From: Paludibacteraceae bacterium
Lineage (GTDB): Bacteria; Bacteroidota; Bacteroidia; Bacteroidales; Paludibacteraceae
Assembly: GCA_024693065.1 (NCBI GenBank)
Contig: JAILLP010000024.1
Location: 1-64,000, forward strand
Length of the DNA stretch: 64,000 nt
Reading direction: 5' to 3'
Part shown: positions 53,149-62,509 of the stretch, one piece after another
How positions within the stretch are numbered: position 1 is the first letter of the stretch
How the letters are laid out: the number at the start of each line of letters is the position of its first letter
Program-made: the position numbers and the translations under genes
Notes under the pieces: model-generated
What the model was told of the DNA's origin: nothing
The model's input: the letters and a program-made list of their open reading frames with translations, nothing else
Databases searched by the model: none

Positions 53149-56100
53149 CTACACATCCTTACACAAAGGAATTTTTACATAGAATGTAGTACCCACCTCC
53201 AGCTCCGATTCAAAGGTAATCTCTCCATGCGCCGCATCCAGCACACTTTTCACAATGGCCATCCCCAATCCCATACCGCTGGTCTTCGTCGTGAAATTCG
53301 GTATGAACATCTTTTGGCGGGCCTCCTCCGAAACACCGCAGCCATTGTCCGTAATGGATATCATGGCAAAGCCGTCTTTCTCCTCAAATGTCACATTCAC
53401 AGCGCCAAAGGTCTCTTCCGGAATGGATTGTATAGCATTGCTAAAGAGGTTCGTGAACATCTGCAGGGAGTGCTTTTCGTCCATCATCACGTAGGAATGT
53501 TCGAATCCATTTTTCTCCAAGGTGAAGACCACACCATCCTCGTTGTTCTCGAAGAGGGAGACCACCTGCTCCAGTTTTTGGAGGATATCGACCTTCTCCA
53601 ATTTAGACTCGGAAGCCTTGGCGAAGGAAGAGAATGATGTGGCAATGTCCGCCAACGTATCAATCTGCTCAATCAAGATATCGCACGTCTTATCAAAATA
53701 GGCGTCGAAGTCGGCCGACTCCATCCGTTTCTTACGCTGACACTGCTGCACGCAAAGCTTCATCGGGGTCAGCGGGTTCTTCACCTCATGGGCAATCCTG
53801 CGCGCCATGTCCCGCCATGCGAAGTCTCTCTCAGACTCCACCAATTTCTTAGCGCTCTCCTCCAACTGTCCCACCATCTTGTTGTATTGGCGCACCAAAT
53901 CGCCCAACTCATCCTTGGCATCGTACCGGATCATGGAATTCTCTCCCGTCAGACGCACCTCGGCAAATCGTTCTGTCAGCAGAGACAAAGGCTTCACCGT
54001 CCGCCTGTTGAGCAACCAGATGATGATGATGGAGAAGACCATCACGAAGAGGTAGATGTCCACAATGACCACCATGATGTTGAACAATTGGGTCTTCACA
54101 TGGTAATAGTTCCAGATGGACACTAGTTTCAAGTACCCGACACACTCGTTCCGGTTATTATACACCGGCACATAGTTGGAGTAACAATCCATACGACCAT
54201 ATTTCTCCAACACATAGAGTTCCTGTATCTGGCAAAACCTCATCCGCGGGTTCATAAGTATCATGCGCATCCTGTCACGCGGAGTGACGATAGGTCTTGA
54301 ACAAGAGAAAAGTTTACCTTCCGTATCATACAGGAAGACATCCATCTGATAGAAATCGGAGACGTTCCGGACGTACTCATCGAGTTCCTTCTGATGGCTC
54401 GACATCTTCGTCGAATAGCCTATCACATCCTGCAGATTATGTTGAGCGACATAGGATTTGTCGCGCATATCCGTATGGTGGGTCTTCTCGTACTGCCTGG
54501 AGAAGAACGGGAAAGTGACCGCCGACAATATGAAGAACGAAACGACCATAGGGAAGATGAAGATCGTCTGCATGGTGGCCACAAAGGAACGCTTGCCGTC
54601 CTGCTTCCTCCGGCGGACATTGTTGTAGAAGAAATAGCAAAGGGAGATGAACAAGTATATCGAGAAGAGGAACGTTACGAAGATGACATAGACATAGCTC
54701 TGTCGGTCCGGCACACTCGTGACAGCATAGACGTCACCATCCTCCAAATAATAGACATAATGGGTGTAACCATTTCCCTTCATCGTGAAACTAGGCTCCT
54801 CTCCGTCCGACACATACGGGCGAGGTAACCAGTGTGAATTGGCCGGGTATCGGAAGATACCGTCGGAGTAGCACAACGCAGATCCGCAATACTTGGCCAA
54901 GGAATACTCCACTCCAATCTCCTTCTTGTTGCGACGAGGAACGGACAATCCATGTATCTCGCGGGAAAGACGTGGGTACAACTTGATGTAGAGGATGGAC
55001 TTCCCCATAGGAAGAATGCCCAAAAACGAAACGGAGAAAGCCTCATCCGAACAAGCATAGAAATGAGAGCCGGGCTCCAACACCCGGAAAGAACGCTTCA
55101 CCTCGTCGAACGAGTCGTAGGAGACCGCACCAAGACCAGCGCGCCATAGGCTTAACCCCTTCTGTGTCTCATTCTCAACCTGAACCCGTATATTGTATGA
55201 CTCCTTGAAAACCCGAAGGTAGGTATCCGTCAGATGTGACAAGGAGAGCGAGTCACGAAGGGGATCGTTGGAATTGACAAAAGCAGACAAAACGGTATCC
55301 GCCATGATATACGGGTCATAGTCCTTCAGCACGATTTCAGCGATAGGGTCTTCCCGCACGCAGTTGTTCAGTGCGACATCCTTCGCCATCTTCCCATATT
55401 CCGAAGTACACTTCCTTTCACTGTGCCAATAGGCGAGAACAACGATGAAGTTCACCAACATGAACGAAGTGATGACCGTCTTCACGAACATATTCAATTT
55501 TAAGAAGATATCCCCCAACTCCACATAAAGGATTATCAAGGAGGAGAAGAGGAACAAACAACCATCCGTCCATGACAGGAAGTAGACGAACAACGCCGCT
55601 CCGACGGCCGTCAGCACAAGATGCGCCAACAGAATGGCACGGACATTCGAGCGCGCCGCATACAAGACCCTGTACTTATCCAAACATTCGTACAGCAGGT
55701 ATGCCCATAGCATCATCAGCAGAACGGAACAGATGGACATCCTATTCACCTCCTGGATGGATGGGAGCGCAAGATTCACGTTGGAATCATAGACCAAACT
55801 GAGGATATAGATGTACAAGGCGGAAAACGCGACAAAGACAAAGAACTTCAGGAACAAGATAAAGAAGAACGACTGGAACCAAGAATCACGCTTCACCACA
55901 TTCTTGGGCAACGACAGGTTCCGTCGCAGGATGATCAGGAAACCGCCCAAGAATAGCGCATAGACAAACAGATAGTCCGCGGATGGCGCGAACGCCGACG
56001 AATACGACAACGCATCCGAAAAGCGCCGGAAAAAGACGGGTGGCACATGGAGCACCGAAACGGCATACATCATGGCGGGGAAGAAGAGGCAAACCCCTAT

Positions 56101-56898
56101 CCAGGCCAGTGTGTGCTGCTTACGGGACTTCAATTCGCTCCACCTCAACAATGAGTCCGCGAAGAAGAACAAAGCCCCAACACCCACTACCCAAAAGAAG
56201 ACGGATATGGCGAACAACAAGGCATTCCCTTCATACAGCGGCACCCGTTGGATGGAGAACAAATAGTTTCCCGAACCTGAGAATATGGGGGAGAAGCCCT
56301 CCTGCTGGACCTCGGAGACAATCACGCTCCCCGGCAGATCGAACGATTTGGCGAATGAGTTCCAGCTGCTATTCTGCTTCTGCGAATAGTTCTCCTTTAT
56401 CTTTATCAGAGCCACGCATCGATACTCCCTGAAGAAAGTCTGCATGGCGACCATACACATATTATCAGAACGGACAAAGACACTCTTCTCCAGGTCAAAA
56501 TCGACATCCGCCTGCGCCCCCGCGACATCCCGGCTCCAAAACAGCAATGAGTCTCCCTTGTATACATGGAAATCCACCTCGTTCCTTTCAGACTCGTCAT
56601 ACAAAGCCTCCTCGTTATAGATGTCGGACAAACGACCCTCCGCGATCTTCTTACGAATACGCTCCATCCACGCCTTCGAAAAATCCTCCTTCCCGTAAAG
56701 ACAGTTCTGGAAAGCCTCAACATCCACACTTCTGAATGAATCCTTGAAGTACAGGCTTTGGGTAAATGTGCCTAAAGCAAAACACACCAATGCCAAGGCG
56801 AAGGAAAAAAACAGATATCGTCTTTCCTTTGTCGACAGCAGTTCGTCTACTTTCTTTTTAACGGCTCCAAACGGAGTTGTCAGGTTCGTCAGATCCAT
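53149..56898 (-). CDS. Large membrane sensor histidine kinase (NtrY-like)
   Basis: 1249 residues from the ATG at 56898 (MDLTNLTTPFG). Order: TM near 40, extracellular ~180-residue domain, a block of about eight TMs (~230-490), a second external domain (~500-740), further TMs with a third external part (~800-930), TM near 945, HAMP (~963-1010), HisKA with H-box IAHEVKNPLTPMK (His ~1035), and HATPase_c (~1113-1249; DNGCG, TTKTSGMGLGMAIVK). No receiver and no response-regulator gene lie nearby. It precedes porQ by 42 bp in the same direction, so it may be cotranscribed. A sensor of envelope state is a plausible role, not shown. Confidence 0.88.
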   Translation of the reverse strand: MDLTNLTTPFGAVKKKVDELLSTKERRYLFFSFALALVCFALGTFTQSLYFKDSFRSVDVEAFQNCLYGKEDFSKAWMERIRKKIAEGRLSDIYNEEALYDESERNEVDFHVYKGDSLLFWSRDVAGAQADVDFDLEKSVFVRSDNMCMVAMQTFFREYRCVALIKIKENYSQKQNSSWNSFAKSFDLPGSVIVSEVQQEGFSPIFSGSGNYLFSIQRVPLYEGNALLFAISVFFWVVGVGALFFFADSLLRWSELKSRKQHTLAWIGVCLFFPAMMYAVSVLHVPPVFFRRFSDALSYSSAFAPSADYLFVYALFLGGFLIILRRNLSLPKNVVKRDSWFQSFFFILFLKFFVFVAFSALYIYILSLVYDSNVNLALPSIQEVNRMSICSVLLMMLWAYLLYECLDKYRVLYAARSNVRAILLAHLVLTAVGAALFVYFLSWTDGCLFLFSSLIILYVELGDIFLKLNMFVKTVITSFMLVNFIVVLAYWHSERKCTSEYGKMAKDVALNNCVREDPIAEIVLKDYDPYIMADTVLSAFVNSNDPLRDSLSLSHLTDTYLRVFKESYNIRVQVENETQKGLSLWRAGLGAVSYDSFDEVKRSFRVLEPGSHFYACSDEAFSVSFLGILPMGKSILYIKLYPRLSREIHGLSVPRRNKKEIGVEYSLAKYCGSALCYSDGIFRYPANSHWLPRPYVSDGEEPSFTMKGNGYTHYVYYLEDGDVYAVTSVPDRQSYVYVIFVTFLFSIYLFISLCYFFYNNVRRRKQDGKRSFVATMQTIFIFPMVVSFFILSAVTFPFFSRQYEKTHHTDMRDKSYVAQHNLQDVIGYSTKMSSHQKELDEYVRNVSDFYQMDVFLYDTEGKLFSCSRPIVTPRDRMRMILMNPRMRFCQIQELYVLEKYGRMDCYSNYVPVYNNRNECVGYLKLVSIWNYYHVKTQLFNIMVVIVDIYLFVMVFSIIIIWLLNRRTVKPLSLLTERFAEVRLTGENSMIRYDAKDELGDLVRQYNKMVGQLEESAKKLVESERDFAWRDMARRIAHEVKNPLTPMKLCVQQCQRKKRMESADFDAYFDKTCDILIEQIDTLADIATSFSSFAKASESKLEKVDILQKLEQVVSLFENNEDGVVFTLEKNGFEHSYVMMDEKHSLQMFTNLFSNAIQSIPEETFGAVNVTFEEKDGFAMISITDNGCGVSEEARQKMFIPNFTTKTSGMGLGMAIVKSVLDAAHGEITFESELEVGTTFYVKIPLCKDV

Positions 56899-57100
56899 TA
56901 CCACATTACACCGGCATGAAAAACAACCCAAAGCTTAGACCGGCTCTAGGCAAAAATAAACATTTTTTCTTTCCCTTTTTATTTTTTATAGGGAAATATA
57001 AACAAAAATTACCGAATATGGTATGAATGACTTCGAAAAAAATCAATTTTTCAGAGTCACCCACGCCTATACCACCCTAGATGGTTGCATCAAATAATTT

Positions 57101-58189
57101 CTATTTGTCAATGAAACGACCGCTCGCCTTCCCCTGCAGATAGGCATCGGCCACAACAAGGGCCGCCATGGCATCCACGATCGGCACCGCACGAGGCAAC
57201 ACACAGGCGTCATGCCTTCCCCTAGCCTTGTAGGTGACGGGGCATCCCTCCGTATTGACAGACTCTTGGTCCCTCAACAACGTAGGCACAGGTTTGAAGG
57301 CCACCCTGAAATAGATGTCCTCCCCGTTGCTGATACCCCCTTGCACACCTCCGGAATTGTTGGTGCGGGTACCGACAGAGCCATTCTGCCTACGTTCAAA
57401 TATATCGTTCAACTCGGAACCCCTCTTTGAGACACCATCGAAGCCACAGCCATAGTCGAAGCCCTTCACTGCGTTGATGGAGAGCATTGCGCCCGCCAGT
57501 TTCGCATGGAGTTTCCCGAACTGAGGCTCGCCCAATCCGACCGGACATCCCTTGATCACACAAGAGATGATTCCTCCGACCGTGTCACCCTCACCCTTCA
57601 CCTTGAGGATTTCCTGCGCCATACGCTCGGCGGTCTGCGCATCAGGGCAACGCACCGCATTGGAGTCAATGGCTTCAAGATCTAACGACTGGTAAGGAAG
57701 ATGGAGGGCGATATCCCCCACCTGGGAGGTATACGCATAGACACGCACACCGATGCGACGCAACAAGAGCTTAGCGAAAGCCCCACCCGCAACCTGAGCG
57801 ATGGTAGTACGGGCGGAAGCCCTTCCTCCACCGGCATAGTCACGGATGCCGTACTTCATCTGGTAAGTATAGTCCGCATGGGAAGGACGGAAAATATCCT
57901 TCAGCTCGGAATAATCGCCCGAGCGTTGGTTCTCGTTGCGCACCTCGAAGGCGATAGGCGTACCCGTCGATTTGCCTTCAAACACACCCGAGAGGATCTC
58001 CACACGATCACCCTCCGCACGCGCCGTTGTCAAGGCGGATTGCCCCGGGCGACGTCTGTTCAGCTCAGACTGAATGAACTCCACGTCCACATCGATACCA
58101 GCCGGGAAACCATCCAACACACCCCCGATGGCGACACCATGGGACTCCCCGAAGGTGGTCAACCTCAATATGTCTCCGAAAGTATTCAT
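57101..58189 (-). CDS. aroC: Chorismate synthase
   Basis: Last step of the shikimate pathway, an FMN-dependent enzyme. 362 residues from the ATG at 58189 ([18 protein letters not shown]); an upstream in-frame GTG is less likely. [25 protein letters not shown]-type and GRASARTT are conserved blocks, as is [17 protein letters not shown]. It starts 9 bases after the FKBP gene and is probably cotranscribed with it. Confidence 0.95.
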   Translation of the reverse strand: MNTFGDILRLTTFGESHGVAIGGVLDGFPAGIDVDVEFIQSELNRRRPGQSALTTARAEGDRVEILSGVFEGKSTGTPIAFEVRNENQRSGDYSELKDIFRPSHADYTYQMKYGIRDYAGGGRASARTTIAQVAGGAFAKLLLRRIGVRVYAYTSQVGDIALHLPYQSLDLEAIDSNAVRCPDAQTAERMAQEILKVKGEGDTVGGIISCVIKGCPVGLGEPQFGKLHAKLAGAMLSINAVKGFDYGCGFDGVSKRGSELNDIFERRQNGSVGTRTNNSGGVQGGISNGEDIYFRVAFKPVPTLLRDQESVNTEGCPVTYKARGRHDACVLPRAVPIVDAMAALVVADAYLQGKASGRFIDK

Positions 58190-58198
58190 TTCCACAGA

Positions 58199-58786
58199 TT
58201 AATGACAACAGTGACCTTCACCACATCCGCCGCCGCAATCGCCAGCGGAGTCTCCGCCACAACCGCCACAGCTGCCGCAACCGCCTCCACAACGAGGATT
58301 CAAGACCACAGCGATCTCCTCCTCCGTAGCGTCACGGAGCTCCAACACCTTGCCCTTGAAGTTCAGGTTCTCTCCAGCCAACGGATGGTTGAAGTCCACC
58401 TTTACCTTATCCTTGCCTATCTTGAGGACGATGCCATTGATATGCTGGCCGTCCGCATTGATCATCTCCACAATCTTACCCTCCTGCACATGCTCGTCGT
58501 CGAACACACCATCGCCGTTGTAGAAGATCGTGCGGTCAAGGTCAACGACCATAGCCTCGGAATACTCACCGTAAGCATCCTCGAAAGGAATAGTGAAATC
58601 GAACGTGTCCCCCAGTTTCAAGCCACGGAGGTTCTCCTCGAACTTCTCCAGCATCATACCCAGACCGCAAGTAAACTTCAGAGGAGCCTCAGCAGGCGCA
58701 GTCTCCCACAATTCAGGTTTTCCGTCCTCTCCCTCCACATACAGCTCGTAAGAGACGGCCACAAATTTTCTGTCTTCAATTACCAT
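58199..58786 (-). CDS. FKBP-type peptidyl-prolyl isomerase, SlyD-like
   Basis: 195 residues. SlyD-type FKBP fold with an inserted chaperone domain: VSYELYVEGEDGKPELWET, FDFTIPFEDAYGEYSE (flap), FNHPLAGENLNFKGKV (C-terminal FKBP strand). The last ~33 residues are Cys/Gly/His-rich (CGGGCGSCGGCGG and a final HCCH), as in metal-binding tails of SlyD, which handle nickel and other divalent metals. Cytoplasmic. Metal specificity is not inferable. It leads aroC. Confidence 0.9.
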   Translation of the reverse strand: MVIEDRKFVAVSYELYVEGEDGKPELWETAPAEAPLKFTCGLGMMLEKFEENLRGLKLGDTFDFTIPFEDAYGEYSEAMVVDLDRTIFYNGDGVFDDEHVQEGKIVEMINADGQHINGIVLKIGKDKVKVDFNHPLAGENLNFKGKVLELRDATEEEIAVVLNPRCGGGCGSCGGCGGDSAGDCGGGCGEGHCCH

Positions 58787-58875
58787 AAAAAATATTTGTT
58801 AGATGAGTCATTCCCCTTTCGGGCATCGACCCAGATTTATACAACTTAAATTAAAAAAGCGGGGGCCGTTCTTCC

Positions 58876-60078
58876 TTAGTCGATACGGAGTTCCTCCTTA
58901 TCCTCCTTCTTGAAGGATATACGCTCGAACGGATTCTTGATGCGCGAGCCGAAGTCAGGCATAGCCCAACCAAAGCCAGCATTGAAGCACTCCACGTGGA
59001 GGAGATGCGTTTTCAAGTCCGTCACGAAGAAGAGTTTCGGTGTGATGTAGAAGCGGGTCACCAGCTTCGTGTAGAGATAGCTCTCGATCCTATTATCATT
59101 CTTGTTACCGTACTCGTCATATTTCGGGATCTTAATCTTCGAGTAGAAATAGAAGCCCGTATGCACACCGACGACCACCCTATCCATCCTCAACTCGTTC
59201 GCCAAAGCCACACCCCCTCGGAGTTTGTTGCGGAAACGGTTCTCGTCGATGAAGTTATAGCGTACATTGCTCGTCCTTTGGTCGCCATTGTAGGCACCGT
59301 TATAGAAAGCGTCGGTCGAGAGTCCCAGACGGTAAGCGTTGGTGATCGGCATGTAAGCGCCCGCACAGATATTCGCGTTCAGGAAGTACTTCTCGTCGCG
59401 CTCCAGTTGGTTCACACCACCCACGCCATAAGCCTCCAAGGCCAGGATATGCTTCACTCGTTTGGCAGGATACTTGATCGGCAACGGCCAGACGTTCGGT
59501 GTATACTTGGCGCCCAAGAAGACATCCCCATAATACATGTTATGAGCCTTACGCGTGATGTGTCCGTTATGGTAAGCATCCAAGTTGCCTCCCAGACATA
59601 TGCGCCACTGAGCCAAAGGGCGACCATAACGTTTCGAAAGCGCAAATTCCATGTTCACGCCCAAATCCCAGACACCGAAGACAGGCACGATAGGGTTAAG
59701 AGAGTCTCCCTTGGAGATGAAACCTCCCATACCATTGCCCCATTTCAGGTTCAGAGCGAAACCATTCTTATGGATAATAGGATAATGGAAATAGACCTTC
59801 GCGTCACCTGCGAAGCGCAAGTACTCAGGTTGGTCGAAATGTTTCCCGCCAATGGCGAAACCGACGGTAGGGAAATTGTAGGCATATTCCCAATTATGGT
59901 TGCCGAGCAAAGGCAATTCCATGCCGACCTCACCCCCCACGAGGTTGCCACCATCGCTAAGATTCCAGCCATAATGACCCTCCGCCTTGGCCCTAAAAAT
60001 CGTATTTTGCTGTGCGTTCAAGCTTTGTACACCGAAGAATCCCAACAGGGTCAAAGCAAATAAAAGCCTGTTAATCAT
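58876..60078 (-). CDS. Outer-membrane beta-barrel, possible lipid A deacylase relative
   Basis: 400 residues from the ATG at 60078 (MINRLLFALTLLGFFGVQSLNA as signal peptide). A Gly- and aromatic-rich beta-barrel follows; GDSLNPIVPVFGVWDLG and YHNGHI ... GAKYTPNVWPLP resemble Bacteroidota acyloxyacyl hydrolase (PagL-type) proteins. The His-Ser pair of PagL (HxSN) is not plainly there; YHNGH occupies the place. So the fold is likely but the enzymatic role uncertain. It is divergent from pncC, with a minus-strand TAATTTTG at 60109-60116 as a possible -7. Confidence 0.55.
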   Translation of the reverse strand: MINRLLFALTLLGFFGVQSLNAQQNTIFRAKAEGHYGWNLSDGGNLVGGEVGMELPLLGNHNWEYAYNFPTVGFAIGGKHFDQPEYLRFAGDAKVYFHYPIIHKNGFALNLKWGNGMGGFISKGDSLNPIVPVFGVWDLGVNMEFALSKRYGRPLAQWRICLGGNLDAYHNGHITRKAHNMYYGDVFLGAKYTPNVWPLPIKYPAKRVKHILALEAYGVGGVNQLERDEKYFLNANICAGAYMPITNAYRLGLSTDAFYNGAYNGDQRTSNVRYNFIDENRFRNKLRGGVALANELRMDRVVVGVHTGFYFYSKIKIPKYDEYGNKNDNRIESYLYTKLVTRFYITPKLFFVTDLKTHLLHVECFNAGFGWAMPDFGSRIKNPFERISFKKEDKEELRID

Positions 60079-60139
60079 ATTGATATGTGTGTATATACAT
60101 AAATCGCACAAAATTAATAAAAAAGTAATCCGTTTCCGC

Positions 60140-60147
60140 TATATTTG
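60140..60147 (+). promoter_or_regulatory. Likely -7 element of pncC
   Basis: TATATTTG fits the consensus, but no clear -33 element is seen. It puts the transcription start past the ATG at 60150, which supports the start at 60171. Confidence 0.5.
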
Positions 60148-60170
60148 TAATGCAAAAATCTAAAAAAGAG

Positions 60171-60653
60171 ATGAAAACAGAGAATCTTCCAGCGATTGAG
60201 CTGGGCGAAGCGCTACGGCGGTTAGGGAAGACGATCGCCACAGCCGAGAGTTGCACGGGCGGCAACATCGCCCACCAGATCACCCTAATTCCAGGCAGTT
60301 CGGACTATTTCAAAGGATCGGTGGTGTCATACGCCAACGAGGTAAAGATCAATATCTTAGGAGTTAATCCAAAGGATATAGAGGCATATGGCGCAGTCAG
60401 TCAGGCAGTGGTCGAGCAAATGGCGCGAGGTGCGGTCAGGGTCATCGGGACGGACTATGCGGTCGCCACCTCCGGCGTAGCAGGCCCAGGCGGCGGAAGC
60501 GCGGAGAAACCCGTCGGAACGGTCTGGATGGCAGTGTCGGACGGGGAAAGAACCGAGAGCAGATGCTACCATTTCGGCACCGAGAGGGCAGCAAACATCG
60601 AGGAGGCGACAAAAAATGCAATAATTTTCGCGAAAGAATTTGTCGGGAAATAA
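60171..60653 (+). CDS. pncC: Nicotinamide-nucleotide amidohydrolase (CinA C-terminal family)
   Basis: Deamidates NMN in pyridine nucleotide recycling. 160 residues from the ATG at 60171 ([15 protein letters not shown]), which follows an AAAAAAGAG stretch and lies downstream of a likely -7 element; the ATG at 60150 is probably outside the transcript. [18 protein letters not shown] carries the catalytic Ser, and [20 protein letters not shown] is the family signature. Standalone domain without the N-terminal CinA part. Confidence 0.93.
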   Translation: MKTENLPAIELGEALRRLGKTIATAESCTGGNIAHQITLIPGSSDYFKGSVVSYANEVKINILGVNPKDIEAYGAVSQAVVEQMARGAVRVIGTDYAVATSGVAGPGGGSAEKPVGTVWMAVSDGERTESRCYHFGTERAANIEEATKNAIIFAKEFVGK

Positions 60654-60669
60654 AAAAGTTGTAATTTTG
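60639..60669 (+). promoter_or_regulatory. Promoter of the rpmB operon
   Basis: TTTG (60639-60642), 19-nt spacer, TAATTTTG (60662-60669): a full consensus match overlapping the end of pncC. Confidence 0.75.
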
Positions 60670-60674
60670 CAAAC

Positions 60675-60837
60675 CGATTGGAAAGTGCGAGGATGCAACG
60701 CGCTGACAGTCGCAAAATGATAGCAAATTGGGTTCATTCTATTTGAATTTCTGATAGTTACGCTGCTTTCTGAGAAGAAGGATCAGGATAGGATTTGGCC
60801 CCGCTTTATATGTAATAACTTATTTAGATTAACAGCA
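60675..60837 (+). other. Untranslated leader of rpmB, about 160 nt
   Basis: No ORF and no recognised riboswitch. The length is more than needed for initiation, so an autoregulatory r-protein leader is possible. I cannot draw a certain fold. Confidence 0.4.
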
Positions 60838-61071
60838 ATGTCAAGAATTTGTGAAATTACTGGTAAGATGGCGCAGAACGGCAACAACGTTTCCCACTCT
60901 AAGAGGAGAACGAAAAGGCTGTTCAATGTGAACTTGTTCACTAAGAAATTCTACTGGCCAGAGCAAGACTGCACAATCAGTCTGAAGGTGTCAGCCAAAG
61001 GACTTCGTACGATTAACAAGAAGGGACTCAACGCAGCATTGATCGATGCCGCTAAAAAAGGTATTTTGTAA
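60838..61071 (+). CDS. rpmB: 50S ribosomal protein L28
   Basis: 77 residues. [20 protein letters not shown], then the basic segment [18 protein letters not shown] and [13 protein letters not shown], all conserved in L28. The first Cys pair of zinc-type L28 is reduced to one Cys (RICEITG). Leads rpmG by 15 bp. Confidence 0.97.
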   Translation: MSRICEITGKMAQNGNNVSHSKRRTKRLFNVNLFTKKFYWPEQDCTISLKVSAKGLRTINKKGLNAALIDAAKKGIL

Positions 61072-61086
61072 TAAGGAGGACTGAAA

Positions 61087-61275
61087 ATGGCTAAGAAAGG
61101 AAAAGAAAACCGCGTGCAAGTTATTTTGGAGTGCACAGAGATGAAGGATAGCGGAATGCCAGGTACTTCTCGCTACGTTACCACAAAGAACAGGAAGAAC
61201 ACTCCTGACAGATTGGAGCTCAAGAAATACAACCCAATCTTGAAGAGATACACTATCCACAAGGAAATCAAGTAA
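61087..61275 (+). CDS. rpmG: 50S ribosomal protein L33
   Basis: 62 residues. [40 protein letters not shown] in parts and the [15 protein letters not shown] end are typical of L33. Only one Cys remains, so this is the zinc-free form. Between rpmB and the DUF4295 gene. Confidence 0.97.
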   Translation: MAKKGKENRVQVILECTEMKDSGMPGTSRYVTTKNRKNTPDRLELKKYNPILKRYTIHKEIK

Positions 61276-61299
61276 TTCATCTTTAATATTATTTGAACT

Positions 61300-61452
61300 A
61301 TGGCAAAGAAAGCAGTCGCAAGTATGCAGAAGGGCGAAGGCCGTTCATACGCTAAGGTCATCAAGATGGTTAAGTCTCCTAAGACGGGCGCTTACTATTT
61401 CGATGAGAAGATTGTTCACAACGATGATGTGAAAGCTTATTTGGCTAAATAA
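61300..61452 (+). CDS. DUF4295 protein (50 residues)
   Basis: A small basic protein (MAKKAVASMQKGEGRSYAKV, then MVKSPKTGAYYFDEK and VKAYLAK at the end). It matches the DUF4295 family that follows rpmG in Bacteroidota and is often thought to be ribosome-associated. It starts 24 bases after rpmG. In Bacteroides this block is commonly followed by ftsY; here an operon-ending hairpin follows instead. Confidence 0.92.
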   Translation: MAKKAVASMQKGEGRSYAKVIKMVKSPKTGAYYFDEKIVHNDDVKAYLAK

Positions 61453-61475
61453 TTTTAGCTCAGCTAATAATCACA

Positions 61476-61508
61476 AAGTGGCATGCGAAAAATCGTATGC
61501 CACTTTTT
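61476..61508 (+). terminator. Terminator of the rpmB-rpmG-DUF4295 operon
   Basis: AAGTGGCATGCGA pairs with TCGTATGCCACTT (one wobble) around AAAA, followed by a T7 run. Confidence 0.9.
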
Positions 61509-61651
61509 TTGTCTCCGCACGAAACATTTTTTAAGTTAAACAATCATAAGAGAAGGAGGAAGAACCACCCATCATCCCCTCCGACACCTTGACAATGAAA
61601 ATCCGTCGCATTATATTCGCAATATCCATCAACAACAAAGACGTCAGGCCT

Positions 61652-62497
61652 ATGCGTTTAATAGCTATCTCACATATCACATTGTTCCTATCGCTCAGCA
61701 TATGCGCATGCTCGCAAACGCCCGGAGAGCAACTGGCTATCCCGCAACAAAAGGACACGACCATAGTCCCACAGGCTCCCGCCCCATCGAAGATCCCTGT
61801 CGGAGCCCAGGCGCTCATGGACAACTACCCTGACTTCATCAAAGGATACGAAGAGAATCATCTCCTCTTGGCGGATGGCTCCGCCCTACTCTACGACGAC
61901 CAGGAAGAGAAGAGTTTCATCGATCGCATGGACAAGCCTGACGTGGAGGATATGTTCTCCCAACCCTACGACACCAGCGTATGGCTCCCCGCCCGCAATT
62001 ACGACCCGGGCAGAGTCCGCAACGAGGAACTGATGAAGTATATGTATGGCAAAAACGAGGCGGAGGCAAGGAAACGCTTGGTCCGTGTCAAATGGTTCAA
62101 GCAACAACTGCTGTTCAGTAGCGTGAACGGCGCGGCCGATAGTCTGAAAGCGGTGGCCAAGGAACTGGCACAACTCCCCGCCTCCTACCAGAAGTACTTC
62201 GACAACTCCTCCACTTTCTATTGGCGCACCGTCCGGGGAAGCAACCGTTTGAGCGCACATAGCTTCGGCATCGCCATCGATATCTGCACGAAATTCTCCG
62301 ACTACTGGCGATGGAAGAACCCCGGCAAAGGGGAGGAAGATAGTCTGAAATATACGAACCGTATCCCGAAAGAGATCATCCAGATATTCGAGAAGCACGG
62401 ATTCATCTCAGGTGCGAGGTGGTACCACTTCGACACGATGCACTTCGAATTCAGGCCTGACCTGCTACAGGCAAGCCGTCAACAAACAAACAACTAA
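61652..62497 (+). CDS. Lipoprotein M15-family D-Ala-D-Ala carboxypeptidase-like peptidase
   Basis: 281 residues from the ATG at 61652 (MRLIAISHITLFLSLSICAC), which gives a short lipoprotein signal with Cys ~20; upstream in-frame starts (ATG at 61595) add non-signal residues. The C-terminal half has the M15 zinc site: SAHSFGIAID (His and Asp) and RWYHFDTMHFEFRP (catalytic and zinc His). It acts on peptidoglycan cross-links or peptides in the envelope. The cut specificity is unknown. A 12-bp gap separates it from the DUF4846 gene, so they are likely cotranscribed. Confidence 0.85.
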   Translation: MRLIAISHITLFLSLSICACSQTPGEQLAIPQQKDTTIVPQAPAPSKIPVGAQALMDNYPDFIKGYEENHLLLADGSALLYDDQEEKSFIDRMDKPDVEDMFSQPYDTSVWLPARNYDPGRVRNEELMKYMYGKNEAEARKRLVRVKWFKQQLLFSSVNGAADSLKAVAKELAQLPASYQKYFDNSSTFYWRTVRGSNRLSAHSFGIAIDICTKFSDYWRWKNPGKGEEDSLKYTNRIPKEIIQIFEKHGFISGARWYHFDTMHFEFRPDLLQASRQQTNN

Positions 62498-62509
62498 ACT
62501 TCAAGCCTC

